Assembly: GCA_900768785.1 (NCBI GenBank) | Contig: CAAGEG010000080.1 | Span: 1 to 10,095 of the forward strand | Length of the DNA stretch: 10,095 nucleotides | Direction of reading: 5' to 3' | Origin: an uncultured Prevotella sp. | GTDB lineage: Bacteria > Bacteroidota > Bacteroidia > Bacteroidales > Bacteroidaceae | Shown: in pieces, positions 1 through 6,032 of the stretch | How positions within the stretch are numbered: position 1 is the stretch's first letter | Layout: every line of letters starts with the position of its first letter | The notes under the pieces: model-generated | The model's input: only the letters and a program-made list of their open reading frames with translations | The model's database searches: none | What the model was told of the DNA's origin: nothing | Made by a program: the position numbers and the translations under genes

Positions 1-1
1 A

Positions 2-81
2 TTGTCTTCCTCCTCCTTGCAAGGCAGTAACCCTGCATTATAGCCGCCCCTTATCAAGGGGCTCTAAACATTCGTCGGTTG
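2..81 (+). repeat. Partial copy of the repeat module (module A)
   Basis: The left end (2-26) matches the reverse complement of 366-390 at about 23 of 25 bases. The right end (69-81, ending CGTCGGTTG) matches the reverse complement of 320-332 at 12 of 13. The interior is not alignable with the other copies and carries the hairpin at 46-62. This makes it a third, diverged copy of a unit that starts TTGTCTTCCTCC and ends CGTCGGTTG, placed next to module B in the same orientation. It probably continues to the left of the window. Confidence 0.6.
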
Positions 82-396
82 ACTTTGTCTTCCTCCGTCA
101 CGACTCGGCATAGTGTAACCACGCTTACCCTCTGCTCTCGCTGCTCCGTCGGTTGCAATCCGCTATAAGATATGTCACAAACCTATTTTGTTAAAGGATT
201 AATCGGTAAAGTCATTGCCTATGGCGGATAACATATACGCAAATATATTCCGCACGGAAAGTTGTTGAAACATATCTTATAGCGGATTACAAATCCGCAC
301 AAGCCTTCCGCACGGATTACAACCGACGAACGAAAGAAGAGCAGAGAGTAAGCTTGCTTACGTTATGCCTTCTAAGGAGGAGGAAGACAAAGTCAA
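79..396. repeat. Imperfect palindromic repeat element of 318 bases, MITE-like
   Basis: The two ends are an exact 18-base inverted repeat (79-96 against 379-396, TTGACTTTGTCTTCCTCC). Further in, 126-138 pairs with 338-350 (12 of 13), 147-155 with 320-328 (exact), and 157-175 with 270-288 (exact, 19 bases). The arms are therefore about 100-125 bases long around a unique centre near 176-269. A perfect palindrome GCGGATTACAAATCCGC lies at 282-298. There is no coding capacity and I see no clear target-site duplication. This resembles a non-autonomous mobile element with terminal inverted repeats, but a dispersed palindromic repeat with another function cannot be excluded. Confidence 0.65.
97..258 (+). 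repeat. Left arm of a long inverted repeat flanking the gene block
   Basis: This 162-base stretch is the reverse complement of 9934-10095 with eight mismatches by my count, about 95% identity and no gaps. The first 68 bases are identical. It lies inside the palindromic element at 79-396, and its partner lies inside the repeat at the right end. The near-identity in non-coding DNA points to recent duplication or ongoing gene conversion. Confidence 0.9.
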
Positions 397-441
397 ATCC
401 CTGCGGACATTTATCTCTGATGCGAGGATGATAAATAACAT

Positions 442-467
442 AATAGGCGGACAAATGTCCGCCTATT
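442..467. terminator. Perfect hairpin downstream of gdhA, candidate terminator
   Basis: AATAGGCGGACA (442-453) and TGTCCGCCTATT (456-467) are exactly complementary, giving a GC-rich stem with a tiny loop. On the plus strand it is followed by TCTTTTT (468-474), the classic intrinsic terminator arrangement. On the minus strand it sits 48 bases past the gdhA stop codon and is followed only by a loosely T-rich stretch. It probably ends gdhA transcription and may also stop plus-strand transcripts coming out of the repeat region. Confidence 0.7.
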
Positions 468-514
468 TCTTTTTGTATAAAGTAGAATGTATATATTACA
501 ACTTTATTGTCAGA

Positions 515-1849
515 TTATACTATGCCTTGCGCCATCATGCCTTTGGCAACTTTAAGGAAGCCGGCAACGTTAGCACCTTTTACATAGTTGATATATCCGT
601 CTTCTTCAGTACCATACTTAACACAGTTAGCATGGATATCGTTCATAATACCGTGCAACTTCGCATCTACCTCTTCACGACTCCAGCTCAAACGTTCTGA
701 GTTCTGGCTCATCTCAAGACCTGAAACAGCAACACCACCGGCGTTTGCAGCCTTACCCGGAGAATAGAGAATCTTAGCGTCTTGGAACACTTTGATAGCC
801 TCAGGTGTAGTAGGCATGTTGGCACCTTCGCTGACTGCGAACACTCCGTTTGCAACAAGAGCCTTTGCAGCCTCTTCGTTAATCTCGTTTTGTGTAGCTG
901 AAGGAAGGGCGATATCGGCTTTTTCAAACCATGGCTTAGCACCTTCAACATACTTAACGCCATATTTCTCAGCATATTCACGAATACGTCCGCGTTCTAC
1001 ATTCTTGAGTTCCATGATGTAATCAAGCTTTTCGCGTGTAATACCATCCGGATCGTAGATGTAACCATCGGAATCAGAACATGTAACCACCTTTGCTCCG
1101 AGTTCGATACACTTCTCTATGGTGTATTGAGCAACGTTTCCTGAACCACTAACGAGGATTGTTTTACCCTTGATATCGATATTTCTTGTCTTCAACATAT
1201 TAACAAGGAAATATACATTACCGTAACCTGTAGCCTCAGGACGAATAAGAGAACCGCCGAATTGTATGCCTTTTCCTGTAAGGATGCCGCTCCATTCGTG
1301 AGTCAACTTCTTGTACATACCGAACATATATGCCACTTCACGACCACCAACACCGATGTCTCCTGCAGGAACATCCACATCAGGACCGATGTGACGATAT
1401 AGTTCCGTCATAAATGCTTGGCAGAAACGCATAACTTCGGCATCGCTCTTGCCACGCGGAGAGAAGTCTGAACCACCTTTAGCTCCACCCATAGGGAGTG
1501 TGGTAAGAGAGTTTTTAAATGTCTGTTCAAAAGCAAGGAACTTCAAAATACCGAGATTTACCGACTTATGGAAGCGAAGACCACCTTTATACGGACCTAT
1601 CACGTTGTTGTGTTGTACGCGGTAACCCATATTGGTTTGCACATTGCCCTTATCATCTACCCAAGAAACGCGGAACTCTATTACGCGATCGGGAATACAA
1701 AGACGCTCTATAAGATTAGCTCTGTCAAACTCCGGGTGTTTGTTGTACTCTTCTTCTATTGTACCTAATACCTGACTTACTGCCTGAATATACTCAGGTT
1801 CATTGGGAAATCTCACTTTGAGATCCTCTACAACTTTTGCTGCATTCAT
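515..1849 (-). CDS. gdhA: Glutamate dehydrogenase, probably NADP-specific
   Basis: Cytosolic enzyme that reversibly converts 2-oxoglutarate, ammonium and NAD(P)H to glutamate, a main ammonium-assimilation route in this phylum. The 444 residues match the full length of the hexameric bacterial family. The substrate-binding half shows GPYKGGLRFH (residues 85-94), PMGGAKGGSDF (119-129, with the catalytic lysine at about K124) and VPAGDIGVGG (160-169, catalytic aspartate D164). The Rossmann half starts around 228 with the dinucleotide motif SGSGNVA (234-240). A GKAANAGGVAVSGLEMSQN stretch near the C-terminus is typical of the family. The start is an ATG. An exact-spacing promoter lies about 190 bases upstream and a hairpin follows the stop, so it is probably a single-gene transcript. 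NADP use is inferred from resemblance to the anabolic type; cofactor preference cannot be read with certainty. Confidence 0.97.
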   Translation of the reverse strand: MNAAKVVEDLKVRFPNEPEYIQAVSQVLGTIEEEYNKHPEFDRANLIERLCIPDRVIEFRVSWVDDKGNVQTNMGYRVQHNNVIGPYKGGLRFHKSVNLGILKFLAFEQTFKNSLTTLPMGGAKGGSDFSPRGKSDAEVMRFCQAFMTELYRHIGPDVDVPAGDIGVGGREVAYMFGMYKKLTHEWSGILTGKGIQFGGSLIRPEATGYGNVYFLVNMLKTRNIDIKGKTILVSGSGNVAQYTIEKCIELGAKVVTCSDSDGYIYDPDGITREKLDYIMELKNVERGRIREYAEKYGVKYVEGAKPWFEKADIALPSATQNEINEEAAKALVANGVFAVSEGANMPTTPEAIKVFQDAKILYSPGKAANAGGVAVSGLEMSQNSERLSWSREEVDAKLHGIMNDIHANCVKYGTEEDGYINYVKGANVAGFLKVAKGMMAQGIV

Positions 1850-2043
1850 TGTTATCTATTTCTTTATTGGTTGTATAATATGAAAATTTATATCTACTTC
1901 TTTCGTTTGTTTATAATGAAATCGACATTTCATCTTTAATCGCTCTATATGCTATGACTGAAAAACACGTAAGAGAATAGGCTTTATTGCCAACATCGTA
2001 TCTTCAAATGTGCATTTAAGAGTTTTCTGTTTCTTTCGGAGTG

Positions 2044-2074
2044 CAAAGTTATATAAATTTTAGAACCCTGCAAA
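2044..2074 (-). promoter_or_regulatory. Bacteroidota-type promoter of gdhA
   Basis: Read on the minus strand, TTTG (2074-2071) is followed by exactly 19 bases and then TAACTTTG (2051-2044). This matches the phylum's primary-sigma consensus TTTG-N19-TAnnTTTG. Transcription would start near 2037-2039, giving an unusually long leader of about 190 bases before the gdhA ATG. Confidence 0.8.
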
Positions 2075-2148
2075 CAAAAAGATACTTTTTTTGCAATTTT
2101 ATGTCTAAATGTCACTTTTTTGTGAATAAAAATTACAAAACAATGTAT

Positions 2149-2199
2149 TTTGCAAATTTAAACATAAAAAAAAGACAAAACATTTGCGCTTTTAAACAT
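2149..2199. repeat. Spaced direct repeat upstream of the gdhA promoter
   Basis: TTTGCAAATTTAAACAT (2149-2165) and TTTGCGCTTTTAAACAT (2183-2199) agree at 14 of 17 positions and start 34 bases apart. The pattern is TTTGC, three variable bases, TTTAAACAT. They lie about 75-125 bases upstream of the gdhA -33 element, where an activator could bind. No regulator is identifiable, and in AT-rich DNA the likeness could be chance. Confidence 0.35.
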
Positions 2200-2312
2200 G
2201 TATTTTAATGAAAGTATAAAAATAACATAAACGGACCGATGTGGCAGCGAGGGCAGATAACAGCTAAAAACAAGTCGGCAAATGTGGCAAAATAAGAGTT
2301 TTTATGATGAAT

Positions 2313-2356
2313 GTGATTTAAATCGGATTTAAATCGGATTCGAATCGGATTTCAAT
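2313..2356. repeat. Tandem array with an 11-base period
   Basis: Four consecutive 11-base units read GTGATTTAAAT, CGGATTTAAAT, CGGATTCGAAT and CGGATTTCAAT. Three of them contain self-complementary cores or near-cores (ATTTAAAT, ATTCGAAT). The block begins GTGATT and ends AATCAC, so its borders are also inverted. The period is close to one helical turn, which would place equal sites on one face of the DNA. Confidence 0.8.
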
Positions 2357-2382
2357 CACCTTCATTTCCAACGCCCGCGCGC

Positions 2383-2436
2383 TATATATATATAAATATA
2401 TATATTAAAGACAAAGACTAAGACAAAGACATAGAT
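2383..2436. repeat. TA-dinucleotide tract followed by a 6-base tandem repeat
   Basis: Positions 2383-2406 are almost pure alternating T and A, directly after a short GC-rich CGCCCGCGCGC. From 2407 the hexamer AAAGAC is repeated (AAAGAC, AAAGAC, TAAGAC, AAAGAC, then a decayed ATAGAT). Such tracts melt easily and change length by polymerase slippage. No gene reads through them. Confidence 0.7.
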
Positions 2437-2506
2437 CTTCATTATGATGTTGTAAACTCTCTTTGGAATATCCATATAGCCACATAATATGGTTTTATCT
2501 GACTGC

Positions 2507-2637
2507 AAGTATAGTGTTTACGCCACATAAGTATAGTGTTTACGCCACATAAGTATAGTGTTTACGCCACATAAGTATGGTGTTTACGTTACCCAAGTAT
2601 AGTGTTTACAATAGCTAAGTATGGTGTTTTATGTAGT
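2507..2637. repeat. Tandem array with a 22-base period, six units
   Basis: Units start at 2507, 2529, 2551, 2573, 2595 and 2617. The first three are identical and read AAGTATAGTGTTTAC then GCCACAT. The next three keep AAGTAT(A/G)GTGTTT while the last seven bases drift, and a decayed seventh unit follows at 2638. The units abut with no spacers, so this is not a CRISPR array. The conserved 13-15-base core with a variable tail looks like an array of protein-binding sites two helical turns apart, or a slippage-expanded minisatellite. Confidence 0.9.
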
Positions 2638-2675
2638 AAGTTGTATGTTTGGTTATGTGGATTTTGGAGAATTTG

Positions 2676-2872
2676 AACCCGAATCGGTCATTAGATTTCT
2701 GTTCATATTCGCTTATATGTGTGCCAGATTGAGTCACGATTCATCGAAGACATAGCGGGCTATGGTGAGAAGAAGCGGGGCACGAGATGGTGCACAGAGA
2801 AGCGGAAAGGAGCAGGAAAGTCTCTGTAAGACGGTAATATGACTATCGACGATCTAATGACCGATTTGGGTT
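2676..2872. repeat. Inverted-repeat-bounded segment spanning the 3' end of gldH
   Basis: The 21 bases at 2676-2696 and the reverse complement of 2852-2872 match at 20 positions (core AATCGGTCATTAGAT). They bound a 155-base interior. The right arm encodes GldH from about residue 159, just where the recognisable family sequence ends, and the gldH stop codon (2760-2762) falls inside. In gldH mRNA the arms could also pair as a long stem. It may be the footprint of a small inserted element or a structural 3' end. Confidence 0.7.
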
Positions 2873-3347
2873 TAACCTTAGTAATCTTTAAACCGACATC
2901 CGAAATACCGGGCAAAACTTCACGACGCATGATATGTCTTACGCATATTTGCAAGGAGTCACCACGCCGAAAACATGTTTCATCAATGGAGAATACGTAT
3001 TGATAGTTGCCTATACCGCGACCCTTGACACGACCTCTCTCGTCTATCAATTTGCAATGCAGAGTGTCTAAAGACTGTCTATAACCCGGATAAGCCTTAC
3101 GTTCCACAACAATGCTAACTCCGGTAAACGGGAACAAATTATCGGTTCTAAGACCAAGTTCCATATGATAAACACCTGTTTCTTTTAACGATGGGACGTT
3201 AAAACATATAGTATCCGACTTGTCCCAGCCATCGATATCGGTATTTACATACTTATCATAAACCACTCCGGCATCGCATGAGTATAGAAAAACAACAACT
3301 ATAGCACATACAAATAAGGCTTTTGTCTTATGCCACCTTGATGTCAT
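2760..3347 (-). CDS. gldH: GldH-family lipoprotein with a C-terminal extension
   Basis: Predicted lipoprotein of the GldH family, named for its requirement in Flavobacterium gliding but also present in non-gliding members of the phylum, where its role is unclear. A basic N-terminus and hydrophobic stretch (residues 10-22) lead to the lipobox LYSC, with the lipidated cysteine at C24. Family-typical stretches include the GVYHMELGLRTDNLFPF region (58-74) and the end motif LPGISDVGLKI (145-155). Family members as I recall them end near here at about 155-165 residues. This one runs to 195, adding a tail rich in basic and aromatic residues. The tail coincides with an inverted repeat at 2676-2872, suggesting the native stop was displaced. 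The start overlaps the ricT stop by four bases (ATGA), indicating translational coupling as the last gene of holB-ricT-gldH. Confidence 0.88.
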   Translation of the reverse strand: MTSRWHKTKALFVCAIVVVFLYSCDAGVVYDKYVNTDIDGWDKSDTICFNVPSLKETGVYHMELGLRTDNLFPFTGVSIVVERKAYPGYRQSLDTLHCKLIDERGRVKGRGIGNYQYVFSIDETCFRRGDSLQICVRHIMRREVLPGISDVGLKITKVKPKSVIRSSIVILPSYRDFPAPFRFSVHHLVPRFFSP

Positions 3348-4537
3348 GATTTCTCTTGCTTATTATTATTGCGAGGAGTTCGCTTTTGTTCGTTGTTACG
3401 ATTTTCTTTTTCCGACCTTGAATTAGCTTGTTTGGGCACCCTGTTCTTGCTCTTCTTTTTCTTCTTACTTTTGTCAAATCGTGTCAAACTCTCGTTTTCC
3501 AACAAGTCAATAGGCTTGTCTGAAGGTTTCACTTTGCCATCTTCCAACAACGACAATGGCCTTTCGCCACGTTTATTCAACTCGATTATCTCTTTCGCTC
3601 TTGCTGCTGAGATGGTCTCAAGATTAGCCGGAATTTTCTTATCTGTTGAATAAGTCACCATACCTGACAGTATGTCGGCTTTAAAAAAGTAATATTCGCT
3701 ATCTTGTGTTTCAAGAACAATTTCTCTACTCGGTAGTTTTCTACCTGCCTCCATATAGTTGTCCACCTCGTAATTCAAACAACATTTCAATTTGGCGCAC
3801 ATTCCCGTAAGCTTTTGTGGGTTTAGAGAGACCTCTTGATACCTTGCGGCACTTGTTCCGACAGAGATAAAATTTTTCATCCATGTAGCACAGCACAACT
3901 CACGACCGCAAGGACCGGTGCCACCGATGCGGCCTGCCTCCTGTCTTGCGCCTATTTGCTTCATCTCAATACGCACATGAAAAGTATCAGCAAGCACCTT
4001 TATGAGTTGTCTGAAGTCCACACGCTCATCGGCAATATAATAGAAGATAGCCTTATTGCCGTCGCCTTGATATTCCACATCGCCTATTTTCATTTGCAAA
4101 TCAAGGTCTTTAGCTATCTGCCTACTGCGTATCATGGTGTCGTGTTCCTTTGCTTTCGCCTCACGATATTTGTCCATGTCAACAGGCTTTGCTATTCTAT
4201 AGATGCGCTTAATATCATCTGCCGACTTGATATTTGCCTTACGTATCTGCTTTTCCACAAGTCTTCCGGTAAGCGTAACAACGCCTATATCATGTCCGGG
4301 ACTTGCTTCAACGGCTACGATATCGCCTTTTTTCAAGTCCAAACCATAAGTATTATGATAATACCCCTTACGAGTGTTCTTAAATTGTACTTCTACGAGG
4401 TCGGTACTTGTTGCATTTCCCGGCACGTCGGCAAGCCAATCGTATGTGTTAAGTTGACAGTTTTGCCTACCACAACCGCGAAAACTGAGGCCGCGATCAC
4501 CTCCGGTATATATCAATTTTATCTTTTTGTCGTCCAT
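3344..4537 (-). CDS. ricT: PSP1-domain protein, RicT (YaaT) homologue
   Basis: Cytosolic PSP1-superfamily protein. In Bacillus, RicT acts with RicA and RicF in an iron-sulfur-bearing complex that assists RNase Y in mRNA maturation; the role in Bacteroidota is not established. Of 397 residues, about 44-260 carry the family sequence. The RicT signature is the pair of CxxxxCC clusters, C210/C215/C216 (CGRELCC) and C247/C252/C253 (CAKLKCC), consistent with cluster binding. An additional pair, C22 and C27, lies in the N-terminus. From about residue 340 the protein becomes a lysine-, arginine- and asparagine-rich tail (SKKKKKSK at 357-364 onward), probably disordered and RNA-binding. It lies 75 bases after holB, an adjacency also seen in Bacillus (holB-yaaT), and overlaps gldH by four bases. 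I saw no internal promoter matching the phylum consensus in the gap. Confidence 0.92.
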   Translation of the reverse strand: MDDKKIKLIYTGGDRGLSFRGCGRQNCQLNTYDWLADVPGNATSTDLVEVQFKNTRKGYYHNTYGLDLKKGDIVAVEASPGHDIGVVTLTGRLVEKQIRKANIKSADDIKRIYRIAKPVDMDKYREAKAKEHDTMIRSRQIAKDLDLQMKIGDVEYQGDGNKAIFYYIADERVDFRQLIKVLADTFHVRIEMKQIGARQEAGRIGGTGPCGRELCCATWMKNFISVGTSAARYQEVSLNPQKLTGMCAKLKCCLNYEVDNYMEAGRKLPSREIVLETQDSEYYFFKADILSGMVTYSTDKKIPANLETISAARAKEIIELNKRGERPLSLLEDGKVKPSDKPIDLLENESLTRFDKSKKKKKSKNRVPKQANSRSEKENRNNEQKRTPRNNNKQEKS

Positions 4538-4612
4538 ATTTTATGTTTATATTCTTTCTTACCTTTGCAATTATATTTGTCTTGTCTATAATTAACAAAG
4601 TTCTACTATCAT

Positions 4613-5749
4613 TTATTTTCTCATCAAAGCTACTATCAAACGTGTGGCAACATCAAAAAACACTATCTTTGCATTAGCATTCTGCCCTATATCTCTGATA
4701 GCGCGACTGAACAAATCAACTATTTCAAATATGTTAGCTTCATTAATAAAACGTGAGAAGTTCTTCGCAAAATTCTCTTCTTCCACATTCATGTAGTTGA
4801 GTTGCTCTATTTTGAAGTTGTATATAAAGTTTTCTCTTATCAGATGAAGGAAATATAGCAACATTCGCTTTTGTTTTTCTCTTCCCAAAGCGGCAATACC
4901 ATCGCTCCACTTTCGCAATTCCTTGATGTTTCTTGTATAAGCAAGACGCATCAACTGAATAAACAATTCAAGGAAAGTACGTTTTTCATTATCGGCAGCC
5001 AACTCTTCAAGGGCATGCAACCAGCTTCCGCTTGCAGCACGTGCTATACTATGGGCAGCCTGAGGGTCTATTCCACGTTGCTCTATAAGTGCCTGTTCTA
5101 TGACACTTGTCTCTATTCTCTTTATATCTATGCGTTGTGCGCGGCTCCTTATAGTGTCCAACAACTTCTCAGGCTCTTCGCTGACAAGCAAAAACAGCGT
5201 TTCTGATGGTGGTTCTTCAATAATTTTAAGCATTTTGTTTGCACATTCGGCATTCATTCTCTCAGGTAACCAAATGATACTTATCTTATAACCGCCTTGA
5301 CTTGACTTAAGACTGAGTTTGTGAAGCAGACTTATGCTTTCTCCAACACCTATTTGCGCCTGCTGATTTGCTGCATTCATCTCCGCTAACCAACGATCCA
5401 TAGTGAAATATGGACCTGACATGAGCATGTGTCTCCATTCTTTCGCATAGTCATCACTTGACATTTTATGCTCGGAACTCATTCCGGCAGGTTTTATTAC
5501 GGGGAATGAGAAGTGTAAATCGGGGTGTGCCCAATTGGCAAGCATGGCACATTGCTGACAAACACCGCATGCATCATCGTCGATATGGTTACGACACAAC
5601 ATGAAAGAAGCGAAAGCCATTGCAAGAGCCATTTTCCCGGTTCCGGCAGGACCGCAAAGAAGAATGGCATGAGGCACTCTTCCCTCATGTACAAGATGCA
5701 AAAGACGTTGCTTAGCGTCATCTTGACCTATCACTTCTTTGAATTTCAT
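4613..5749 (-). CDS. holB: DNA polymerase III, delta' subunit (clamp loader)
   Basis: AAA+ subunit of the clamp loader that helps open and place the beta sliding clamp at replication forks. The protein is 378 residues from the ATG at 5749. A longer frame upstream would need an ATT start and adds sequence unlike the family, while MKFKEVIGQ is the usual N-terminus. The P-loop is GPAGTGKM (33-40), with methionine where ATP-binding members have Ser/Thr, consistent with delta' not binding ATP. Four cysteines (C52, C61, C64, C67) form the expected zinc module. LKIIEEPP (174-181) and TIRSRAQ (199-205) are family motifs; the latter stands in for the SRC motif with alanine replacing cysteine and the arginine (R203) retained. 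It is the first gene of holB-ricT-gldH. Confidence 0.93.
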   Translation of the reverse strand: MKFKEVIGQDDAKQRLLHLVHEGRVPHAILLCGPAGTGKMALAMAFASFMLCRNHIDDDACGVCQQCAMLANWAHPDLHFSFPVIKPAGMSSEHKMSSDDYAKEWRHMLMSGPYFTMDRWLAEMNAANQQAQIGVGESISLLHKLSLKSSQGGYKISIIWLPERMNAECANKMLKIIEEPPSETLFLLVSEEPEKLLDTIRSRAQRIDIKRIETSVIEQALIEQRGIDPQAAHSIARAASGSWLHALEELAADNEKRTFLELFIQLMRLAYTRNIKELRKWSDGIAALGREKQKRMLLYFLHLIRENFIYNFKIEQLNYMNVEEENFAKNFSRFINEANIFEIVDLFSRAIRDIGQNANAKIVFFDVATRLIVALMRK

Positions 5750-5857
5750 GTTAAAAAACCTGCCTTTTGTATATAGTTCACTATAAATAACGCACCGACG
5801 AAAACCAAACAATCAAAATTGTTTAAGTTTGTTTTGCCGAGCGAAGACTATCTTATG

Positions 5858-5865
5858 CAAAGATA
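5858..5865 (-). promoter_or_regulatory. Possible -7 element for the holB cluster
   Basis: On the minus strand, TATCTTTG (5865-5858) fits the TAnnTTTG element, about 110 bases upstream of the holB ATG. No TTTG lies 19 bases further upstream, so the match is only partial. The box overlaps a small inverted repeat (TATCTT at 5849-5854 and AAGATA at 5860-5865), which could be an operator or coincidence. No better candidate was found between 5750 and 6032. Confidence 0.4.
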
Positions 5866-5985
5866 AGTATTTTATCTCGCTTTACGTGATAAAAACAAAA
5901 GAAACTTTAAATGCGGATATTCATAAAACCGAAACAAGAGCTATCCCAACGGAAACAAGAACAAGGCACTAATGAGATACAAAGA

Positions 5986-6012
5986 CAATTTGTGCTTAAC
6001 CCTGCACATTTG
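5986..6012 (-). terminator. Weak hairpin after the MATE gene, possible 3' end
   Basis: CAATTTGTGC (5986-5995) and GCACATTTG (6004-6012) can pair around an 8-base loop with one bulge. It starts about 20 bases after the MATE stop codon on the minus strand. The following sequence on that strand is only moderately T-rich (TCTTTG), so it is a poor intrinsic terminator; it may simply protect the 3' end of the mRNA. Confidence 0.3.
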
Positions 6013-6032
6013 TTTTCTCAAAAGCGACATTA

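Larger units (their letters stand above)
1..514. other. Gene-free left flank filled with modular repeats and a hairpin
   Basis: I see no credible gene in this stretch; the open frames are short, unlike any family I know, and run through repeat sequence. It holds a partial repeat module (2-81), a roughly palindromic repeat element (79-396), a short tail up to 409 that reappears inverted near the right end of the window, and a hairpin at 442-467. Positions 46-62 form a small perfect hairpin (7-base stem, 3-base loop) with no T-run after it, so it is not an obvious terminator. Confidence 0.75.
1850..2759. other. Long non-coding gap between gldH and gdhA
   Basis: I find no credible coding frame in these 910 bases. 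The half next to gdhA holds its 5' leader, including a 7-base-stem hairpin at 1916-1933, and its promoter at 2044-2074. A very AT-rich stretch with a spaced direct repeat follows (2149-2199). Then come four tandem arrays (2313-2356, 2383-2406, 2407-2436, 2507-2637) and one arm of an inverted repeat reaching into gldH (2676-2696). No tRNA, known riboswitch or strong terminator is visible. An unannotated small RNA cannot be ruled out from sequence alone. Confidence 0.7.

Noticed and set aside
46..62. Perfect 7-base hairpin as a terminator
   Set aside because: No T-run follows on either strand and no gene precedes it in the window.
365..700. 111-residue plus-strand open frame
   Set aside because: It starts in the repeat element, crosses the hairpin at 442-467 and continues antisense over the 3' end of gdhA; the translation resembles no protein.
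2153..2160. Second gdhA promoter (TAAATTTG on the minus strand)
   Set aside because: The -7 box fits, but the nearest TTTG is 15 rather than 19 bases away, and an exact match exists closer to the gene.
2507..2637. CRISPR array
   Set aside because: The 22-base units abut with no unique spacers, and no cas gene is present.
2751..2764. CATAGC/GCTATG hairpin at the gldH stop as a terminator
   Set aside because: Only six base pairs with a two-base loop, overlapping the stop codon and lacking a T-run.
3836..4591. 251-residue plus-strand open frame
   Set aside because: Lies antisense over ricT, whose cysteine clusters and operon overlap make it the real gene; the long frame is a shadow.
5750..5812. 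Longer N-terminus for HolB
   Set aside because: It needs an ATT start and adds sequence unlike the family; the ATG at 5749 gives the standard MKFKEVIGQ start.
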